The notes under the pieces are model-generated. The model saw only the letters and a program-made list of their open reading frames with translations, was not told the DNA's origin and made no database searches. Made by a program: the position numbers and the translations under genes. Of a DNA stretch of 30,082 nt, positions 24,819 through 30,082 are shown piece by piece. Origin of the DNA: Verrucomicrobia bacterium UBA3750. Its GTDB lineage: Bacteria; Verrucomicrobiota; Kiritimatiellia; RFP12; UBA1067. Position 1 is the first letter of the stretch, and the number at the start of each line of letters is the position of its first letter. The stretch covers positions 1-30,082 of the forward strand of contig DFGM01000063.1 of the NCBI GenBank assembly GCA_002371755.1. The letters are read 5' to 3'.

Positions 24819-25855
24819 CTTCTCTCCCAGATGGGCGCGGCTGCGCTGCGGGCGCCTTTGCGATGGATATAGACTCCCAGACCGCCGCCGCAGGCCGCGG
24901 CCATTTTGGCCATCGCGTCGTTCATGCCGTGCCATGCGTCGTAGCGCGATATATCGGGGCTGCATTCACGCGAGACTACCGCGAGTCTCCCCTCTGCAAA
25001 GGCCAAAGTATCCTCGACATGCGGCCTGTAGACCATCTTGAGCGGATCTGGCGACGCCTTGATGCATGGCAGGCCCTCAGCGTCGAGCGCATTATATATC
25101 TCAATCTCGCCTGGCGAGATGAATGTGCTCGCAATCACCCAGCCCTCTTTGGCCGCCTTCACAAGCCGCTCTGCGATTGCCAGGTGGTCACTCACCCGCG
25201 TTGTACGCGAGACGCTGACCGCGGCGATTCTGCGCTCTGGACCAAGCAAATCTACATTGCCAGCCGCGCTCCACCACTCGTATTCGGGGACGCGTGGCGA
25301 AATCAGCGGCTCGACGACCTTCAACGGCGCATCTGGCCCATGCATAAGCGCCCACTTTAGCGGATTGTAGCCGATATAGGCATCAACTTTCTCGTTGATG
25401 AAGCGCGACACGCAAATATAGTCGTGATAATTCTCCTCCCACGCGACTTCAATACCATTATCGGCGGCATGCTTCCGCGACCAGCGCTTGACATTGTTTA
25501 CAAACTGGCCTATATGCCTCAGCGGCTCTTCACCGGAATCTGGCATCAACACGAGCCTTAGGTGAATGTGATCGGGCATAATGACAAACGAAGCCGCCCA
25601 AACGCGCCTGCCAGGACGTTCATTTTCAAAGAGAATTGCATCAAGAGCGGCCTTGCCCGCCGGCGACAAAATGACCCTATCGCCATCGACCCGGCCAAAG
25701 AGCGGCAGGCGCCTCTTCACGGCGAAAGTGACAAAGATAGAAGCGCCGCGGCTATAATTGTAGCCGTGAAAGCGGCGGTAGTGCTTGATTTGCGCGGCCG
25801 CGGGCCGTATTTGCGCGGCCGCGGGTCGCTGCATCATGTTGTACATATTATACAT
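24815..25855 (-). CDS. RAYT-type HUH transposase fused to a Rossmann/DprA-like domain
   Basis: 346 aa. Residues about 30-175 form a Y1/REP-associated transposase domain: SIFVTFAVKRRLPLFG, MPDHIHL (the HUH histidines, 96 and 98), then NYHDYICVSRFINEKVDAYIGYNPLKW, the usual end of RAYT domains. The helix where a catalytic Tyr is often found reads NNVKRWSRKHA, with Trp in place of Tyr. Residues about 195-330 form a second alpha/beta domain (RIAAVSVSRTTR, GWVIASTFISPGEIEIYNAL, GLPCIK), which resembles the nucleotide-binding fold of DprA/Smf. Residues 11-22 are a repeated PAAAQI encoded by the GCGGCCGC repeats. The ATG at 25855 follows AAGGGG. REP-like palindromes flank it on both sides, as in REPtrons. 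Confidence 0.82.
   Translation of the reverse strand: MYNMYNMMQRPAAAQIRPAAAQIKHYRRFHGYNYSRGASIFVTFAVKRRLPLFGRVDGDRVILSPAGKAALDAILFENERPGRRVWAASFVIMPDHIHLRLVLMPDSGEEPLRHIGQFVNNVKRWSRKHAADNGIEVAWEENYHDYICVSRFINEKVDAYIGYNPLKWALMHGPDAPLKVVEPLISPRVPEYEWWSAAGNVDLLGPERRIAAVSVSRTTRVSDHLAIAERLVKAAKEGWVIASTFISPGEIEIYNALDAEGLPCIKASPDPLKMVYRPHVEDTLAFAEGRLAVVSRECSPDISRYDAWHGMNDAMAKMAAACGGGLGVYIHRKGARSAAAPIWERR
25788..25842 (+). repeat. Direct repeat, right flank (one partial and one 34-bp copy)
   Basis: ATTTGCGCGGCCGCGGGCC at 25788-25806, and a near-full copy of the left repeat at 25809-25842. Both lie inside the 5' end of the transposase gene and encode its repeated N-terminal residues. Confidence 0.7.
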
Positions 25856-25883
25856 AGTATCATTCCCCTTCCCACAACTTGAT

Positions 25884-26058
25884 GAGTATGGCCCAAGGCC
25901 ATACTCGCCACAGCAGCCACAACTTGATGAGTATGGCCCGAGGCCATGCTCGCCAAAGCGGCCACAACTTGATTAGTATGGCCCGAGGCCATACTCGCCT
26001 TAGCGGCCCGAGGCCATGCTCGCCAAAGCCGCCACATCTTGATGAGTATGGCCCGAGG
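25884..26058. repeat. REP-like 45-bp palindromic repeats, right cluster
   Basis: Palindromes at 25884-25906, 25929-25951 and 25974-25996 are 45 bp apart. Partial copies lie at 26005-26021 and 26044-26058. Same sequence and orientation as the left cluster. Arm changes (GCTC for ACTC, TAGT for GAGT) are not always compensated. Confidence 0.87.
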
Positions 26059-26413
26059 AGCAGTTGACTATGTTCGTATCCGCAACCGGATCGAGAAAAA
26101 GCTCCCCGATGGAGACTCTCTCCGGCCTCGGAAGCAGAGACTTGTCATGCCCAAGCTTGCGCATGACATCCGCCTTGAAGCGCGGAGTCACGATGCCTTT
26201 GATGCGGTGGCCTCCCACATGCACGACATCGCCTATCGACACACGCGGGTCGTTTGAATCCCTTTGCACACGCCACACCTCGCCCGATACCGTCTCAAGA
26301 AAGAAGTAGGAATCAGGCGAACGATGAAATGTGACTACGCCCTCGACGTCCGCCCCAAGGGCGGATATCGCAGCAAGCGCAGTCAACAATGTCGCAATCT
26401 TCGGCAACGCCAT
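26000..26413 (-). pseudogene. Secreted protein gene truncated by REP-like repeats
   Basis: From ATG 26413 there is a signal peptide (MALPKIATLLTALAAISALGA) and an ordered beta-rich domain (VEGVVTFHRS, YFFLETVSGEVWRV, VSIGDVVHVGGHRIKGI, LLPRPERVSIGELF) up to about NIVNCS. The last 18 or so codons are read from REP repeats and end by chance at 26000. The domain resembles the OB-like N-terminal part of large sensor kinases in this phylum, but the rest is missing, so the gene has probably been cut by repeat insertion. Its promoter is intact. Confidence 0.65.
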
Positions 26414-26423
26414 ACTGCCGCGT

Positions 26424-26452
26424 ATTATACACAATCAGCGCGAAGCAGTCAA
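26424..26452 (-). promoter_or_regulatory. Strong promoter of the truncated gene, near-leaderless
   Basis: Minus strand: TTGACT, 17 bp, TATAAT. The ATG at 26413 comes 10 bases after the -10, so the leader should be about 3 nt. Confidence 0.78.
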
Positions 26453-26489
26453 TGGCGCCATCGAGACATTTCGAGGCAATTGAGCGGGT

Positions 26490-26523
26490 GCGGCGGGCAG
26501 GGGGCTCACCACCCTGCCGCCGC
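26490..26523 (-). terminator. GC-rich hairpin after the 1088-aa LamG gene
   Basis: Arms GCGGCGG-CAGGG and CCCTG-CCCGCCGC pair over about 12 bp, some 18 bp beyond the LamG stop codon. A smaller hairpin (GGGCA-GG-TGCCC) overlaps the stop region. There is no U-tract, so termination is possible but not certain. It resembles the palindromes at 15573-15638. Confidence 0.45.
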
Positions 26524-26540
26524 GTGGCAGGGCAGGTGCC

Positions 26541-29500
26541 CTACCTGAGGATTATCAGCAAGCCGGGCGGCGGCGGCGACCACTCCAGTATCACTGTCGC
26601 AGGGTCCGTTCCCTCGGTGTAGGTGTAGGTATTCCCCGCTGTGAAGCCCTGCTTCTTCCAACTGCCGCCATCCAACTTGTAGAGGTAGTAGCCGGCGACA
26701 TCCTTGAGGTTGCCGTTTTTATCCGCCACCGTTGTTGCGCTAAATGTATGCGAGCCTTCCACCTTGTAGGCGCCAGCGGCCTCGGTCAGCACCTGGCCCT
26801 CGCCGGGGAACTTCGTGCATACCAGCACATTCGTGACGGCCAACTCGCCGAAGTAGCGCACGGCGTCCACATTGCGGTTGCGGATAAGCTCCTCTTCCGT
26901 GAGGACGCGGTCGTAGTAGCGGAAGGTCTTCACGGTGCCGACGAGGTTCTGGGATCCACCCGGACCGCCGCCCCAGCCGCCGAGACGGAAGGCGTTGTTC
27001 TCGACGCCGTCGAAGGTGTCGAAGTGCATGTAGCCGTCTGACGCGCTGCCGCCTGTTGGAGCTTTCGTGCCTTGGAAGGCAAGCGCGGTTTTCGTCTCGG
27101 CGTCGTGGATGGCGGTCATGTAGTCAATGCCGGTTGCGGTCTCAAAATGCGGGCACTTGTTGATATTGGACGTCCCCTGGACGTTGAAGCGTCCGACCTT
27201 CTGAGCGCCGTAAATCTGCATGCCGAACATCTTCCATGTCGTTGCCGCAATGTAGTTGCCGTTCACATCCGTATTATCGGAGTGCTTCGCGTCGACGAGC
27301 GCCTGGGCGGAGAAGGTCGTCGCCCACTGCTGGCCGCCGGCGCTGTTGAACTGCGCATGACCGCCGAAGGCATAGCCGTCGGTTGTCCAGCTGCCAATCT
27401 GCTCGGCTGTAGCACCAGAGGCCGTGGCGCGGGTGAGATCCATGCCCGGACGCGAACCGAGGTTGACCCACTTCGTCGAGGTCGTGGAGCGCTCGGCGTC
27501 GGCGCCCTGGTTGAGGAGGCCGTCGTAATGGAGCGCGAGGCCGGCCGGCGAGAGATCGTCGATGGAGTAGTCGGCGGCGGTGCGGATACCGGAGACTGGC
27601 CGCCACTTCCAAGTGAGGCGGACGGTGCCGACGGAGGTATTGTAGAGATACGAGTTGCCGGTGCCGGACGTTAAGTAGGCCCAGCCGGTGCCGTCTTGCT
27701 TCTCGACGGTGTAGCCGTCGCAGGCGTATTCAATCTCCTTGCCGTTGACCTTGACCGTGGCGTTCGTGGGCGCGGTGAAGGTGTAGGAACCCTCCACTTC
27801 GTAGGGGCCGGCCTTCTCGTTGCCCTGCAGGTAGGAGTAGGTCGATTGCACGACGACGTTGGTCGCCTCCGGTTCGAGAATGCCGAAGTAGCGGTAGTTG
27901 TCCACGCGGCGGTTCTGCGCGAGCTCCGCCTCTGTGAGCACCTTGTTGAAATAGAATCGGATACTCTTGATCTTGCCCACAAGATCGAAGGAAGCGTTGC
28001 CACCGTAGCCACCGATGGCGAACCCCGAGATTCCGACGGCGGCATCCATGGTCTCGTATGACTTGAAGTTGTTGCCCGACGTCGGGGCTTCCGTACCGGA
28101 GAAGATGGCTGCGGTTTTCGCCTTGGCATCGACGATGCCATTCACGTAGCCGGAGACGGTTCCACCAAGATACGGCCCATAGGGTGCGGCGCTCGCCTTT
28201 TGCGTATGCAGCTGGATGTCGTTGCGCGTGGGATAAATCGCCATCGCCAACCTATTGTAGGAAGCGGAATACACGTAGAGTTCCGAAGTGCGCTGCTGAT
28301 CTGCGGCATTCACATCAAGAAGCACCTGCACGGTGTAGGTCTGCGGCCAGCTAACTATGCCCATGTAGTTGGTGAACTTAGGCGTGTCGGTAAACCAATA
28401 GCCATCGCCGTCCCAGCCGCCGAGGTCTCCGTAACCATATTTGATGCGAACGAGATCCATGTTAGCGGTGCCGAGATTCGCCCACGTTGTTGCATTTGGA
28501 TCGTGGGCCGCGGAAGCGCCGGCGTTGCGGATACCGTCGAAGTGGACGGCGGCGCCGGGGACGTAGTCGTCCAGGTCGTAGGTCTTGAGCTTGCCCTCGC
28601 CGGTCGCCTCCGCGTATTGCCAGGTGATGCGGACAAGCGCGGTCGGGTCGGTGGCCGTGTAGGAGAACTCGCCGTCATGCGCGACGGGTGTGCCCCATGC
28701 GGAGCCGTTCCATGTTTCCAGCGTGTAGCCGGAGAAGACGTGGCGCTTGCCGTTCACGGTCTTGCTGGAGGGGGCGGTGAAGGTGTGGCCCTCGGCGTCG
28801 ATGGCGTAGTGGTAGTCCCGGACGCCCGCGATGGTGAAGGACTCGACGACGTTAGTGACGGGAATCACCGTGATCTCGCGTCCGCGTCCGAAGTAGCGCG
28901 CTTCGTCGACCACGCGGTTCCACAGAACTTCGGCGTCCGAAAGGCAACGATTGTAGAAGCGGAAGTTGTAAATTGTGCCCTTGAGCATTTCATCGGTGCG
29001 CGGGTAGTGTCCGCCGATGCAGATACCGTTGGGGTAGTTGAAGGCCGTGCCGGTCTTCGAGGAATCGTAGGCGCGGCCGTAGGAGGTGTCGTTGTAGGCG
29101 GCGTCCCACGGCGCTTCCGTGTCGGAAAAGAGCACGCCGTCGTTTGAGTTCTGAATGGCCGTCATGTACGAGAACCGGATGGCGGAGGCGCCCCGCACGG
29201 CCGGACGCTTCCCGATCGAGCCGGAAACGAGGTAGAACGTCTGTTTGACATTGCCGCCTCCATAGTTGTAGTCGGTACTGCGCATTCCATAAGCACAACG
29301 GGCCCAGTCTTTGCAGTCGTATGGAGCCATGACGTAACCGATGCCGCTCTGATCGCCGGGCTTGGCGTCGATGAGGGACTGAATCGTATAAGTCGTCGGA
29401 ATGTCAAATGAGGATGGCTCGTGAAAGCAAGCGTCCTTGTTGAACACGAATCCTTTGTCTGTCCACGAACCATGCGCCGCATCATTGTTCCACGCCTTCG

Positions 29501-29807
29501 TCGCATTCGCATTGCCCGTTCCCGTAATCACCGCCGTGCCGTTGGTGCTGTAGCGCACCATGTCATAAGTGCCTGGGTTGGCGCAGTTGACCCACGTCAT
29601 GGCGGCGGAGTCGTGCGGAGCGTTCGGGCCTTGGTTGCGGATGCCGTCGTAGTTCACGACCAAGCCGTCCTGCACGTAGTCGCCCACGTCGAAGGCCTTG
29701 AACTCTGGGTTGTCCCAGTATTTCACGCCTGCAAACGAGCAGACTGTGGCGAATGCGGCCGCGAACAGCGTCGCGCCCTTTCTCCTCATTCCTATCATGT
29801 GTTGCAT
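26541..29807 (-). CDS. Large secreted LamG-like repeat protein (1088 aa)
   Basis: The signal peptide runs to about residue 26 (GATLFAAAFATVCSFAG). Three tandem units start at about residues 42, 412 and 749 with DYVQDGLVVNYDGIRN, DYVPGAAVHFDGIRN and AGLALHYDGLLN. Each has a jelly-roll LamG-like body ending in RxYxRxLxxxEL, then a small beta module with GYTLETW or GYTVEKQ and VRLTWxW. It is a clear paralogue of the 1106-aa protein at 1704-5024 and ends PPGLLIILR. No catalytic motif was seen; surface adhesion or glycan binding is inferred. AAAGGAG lies 7 nt before the ATG. It follows another LamG-type gene by 27 bp, so the two probably share a transcript. Confidence 0.88.
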   Translation of the reverse strand: MQHMIGMRRKGATLFAAAFATVCSFAGVKYWDNPEFKAFDVGDYVQDGLVVNYDGIRNQGPNAPHDSAAMTWVNCANPGTYDMVRYSTNGTAVITGTGNANATKAWNNDAAHGSWTDKGFVFNKDACFHEPSSFDIPTTYTIQSLIDAKPGDQSGIGYVMAPYDCKDWARCAYGMRSTDYNYGGGNVKQTFYLVSGSIGKRPAVRGASAIRFSYMTAIQNSNDGVLFSDTEAPWDAAYNDTSYGRAYDSSKTGTAFNYPNGICIGGHYPRTDEMLKGTIYNFRFYNRCLSDAEVLWNRVVDEARYFGRGREITVIPVTNVVESFTIAGVRDYHYAIDAEGHTFTAPSSKTVNGKRHVFSGYTLETWNGSAWGTPVAHDGEFSYTATDPTALVRITWQYAEATGEGKLKTYDLDDYVPGAAVHFDGIRNAGASAAHDPNATTWANLGTANMDLVRIKYGYGDLGGWDGDGYWFTDTPKFTNYMGIVSWPQTYTVQVLLDVNAADQQRTSELYVYSASYNRLAMAIYPTRNDIQLHTQKASAAPYGPYLGGTVSGYVNGIVDAKAKTAAIFSGTEAPTSGNNFKSYETMDAAVGISGFAIGGYGGNASFDLVGKIKSIRFYFNKVLTEAELAQNRRVDNYRYFGILEPEATNVVVQSTYSYLQGNEKAGPYEVEGSYTFTAPTNATVKVNGKEIEYACDGYTVEKQDGTGWAYLTSGTGNSYLYNTSVGTVRLTWKWRPVSGIRTAADYSIDDLSPAGLALHYDGLLNQGADAERSTTSTKWVNLGSRPGMDLTRATASGATAEQIGSWTTDGYAFGGHAQFNSAGGQQWATTFSAQALVDAKHSDNTDVNGNYIAATTWKMFGMQIYGAQKVGRFNVQGTSNINKCPHFETATGIDYMTAIHDAETKTALAFQGTKAPTGGSASDGYMHFDTFDGVENNAFRLGGWGGGPGGSQNLVGTVKTFRYYDRVLTEEELIRNRNVDAVRYFGELAVTNVLVCTKFPGEGQVLTEAAGAYKVEGSHTFSATTVADKNGNLKDVAGYYLYKLDGGSWKKQGFTAGNTYTYTEGTDPATVILEWSPPPPGLLIILR

Positions 29808-29834
29808 GTTTTGCTCCTTTGTTGTTCTTTTGTG

Positions 29835-30082
29835 TTACTTGAAAACCATCATAAGACCGAATATCTTGTCCAGCGGGATCTGTCCGCAATACGCCAGAAA
29901 CGGCGCCCGGTCGCGCGGGTCGGTGCAGAACGTGCCCGTGATCTCGTCGTGCAGGCACGGCACGCCGTCGCGCAGCGCCGGGCGGTAGTCGCGCACAAGC
30001 CTGCCGTGCTCGTACGCCCTCACGCCGTAAAGCTTCATCGACACCGTGCGGTTGTTGTGGTTGTTGAGGCAGAGCGGGTCGC
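29835..30082 (-). CDS. C-terminus of a LamG-like secreted protein (5' end beyond window)
   Basis: The last 81 codons, open through the right edge. KLYGVRAYEHGRLVRDYRPALRDGVPCLHDEITGTFC, given here across several conserved steps (KLYGVRAYEHGRLVRDY then PALRDGVPCLHDEITG), matches the end of each unit in the 701-aa protein (LYSxKxxxGxxLLRDFVPC...GLYD). The tail GLMMVFK is a variant of the GLLIILR tail of the other LamG proteins. Confidence 0.75.
   Translation of the reverse strand, partial: DPLCLNNHNNRTVSMKLYGVRAYEHGRLVRDYRPALRDGVPCLHDEITGTFCTDPRDRAPFLAYCGQIPLDKIFGLMMVFK

Noticed and set aside
24724..26058. CRISPR array
   Set aside because: The repeats are palindromic and the 22-bp linkers are the same sequence rather than unique spacers; an HUH transposase lies between the clusters.

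Overview
This 30 kb window is GC-rich bacterial chromosome. Large secreted LamG-type (concanavalin A-like) multi-repeat proteins, several Tat-exported phosphoesterases, a GH106-type rhamnosidase and a XylR-type AraC regulator together point to the Verrucomicrobiota/Kiritimatiellota-Lentisphaerota group, probably an anaerobic glycan degrader. This placement is inferred from gene content; there is no rRNA in the window to confirm it.
Region 1 (1-6026, minus strand) is one tight gene run: glycerophosphodiester phosphodiesterase, a 1106-aa LamG protein, a Tat-exported metallophosphoesterase, and GpsA-like glycerol-3-phosphate dehydrogenase, which is cut by the left edge. Region 2 (6325-11382, minus) is a second run: a 701-aa LamG-like protein, a lipoprotein of the alkaline phosphatase/phosphodiesterase superfamily, a Tat-exported metallo-beta-lactamase-fold hydrolase and an outer-membrane beta-barrel protein. 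Both runs start downstream of an identical 79-bp element whose end carries an extended -10 promoter. Region 3 (11637-15517, minus) holds a GH106-like rhamnosidase with a strong sigma70-type promoter and a short leader ORF, then a second metallophosphoesterase with its own promoter.
Region 4 (15518-15955) is intergenic and contains three perfect hairpins and eight 14-bp near-palindromes repeated at exactly 22 bp. It lies between the rhamnosidase and a divergent XylR-type regulator. Region 5 (15956-24485, plus) is mostly housekeeping: the regulator, a phosphoglycerate-mutase-like metalloenzyme, nadA, polA, a DEAD-box helicase, a small unknown protein, a sigma-like protein and dtd. The last four genes overlap or nearly touch. 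Three promoters in the window sit so close to the start codon that leaderless or near-leaderless mRNAs are predicted.
Region 6 (24670-26060) is a mobile-type module: a RAYT (REP-associated HUH transposase) fused to a C-terminal Rossmann/DprA-like domain, flanked by 34-bp direct repeats and by 45-bp-period palindromic repeats. The repeats truncate a neighbouring secreted-protein gene. Region 7 (26541-30082, minus) contains a 1088-aa LamG protein and the C-terminus of another. All four LamG-type proteins end in the same short tail: Gly, five hydrophobic residues and a terminal Arg or Lys.
No tRNA, rRNA or CRISPR array was seen.
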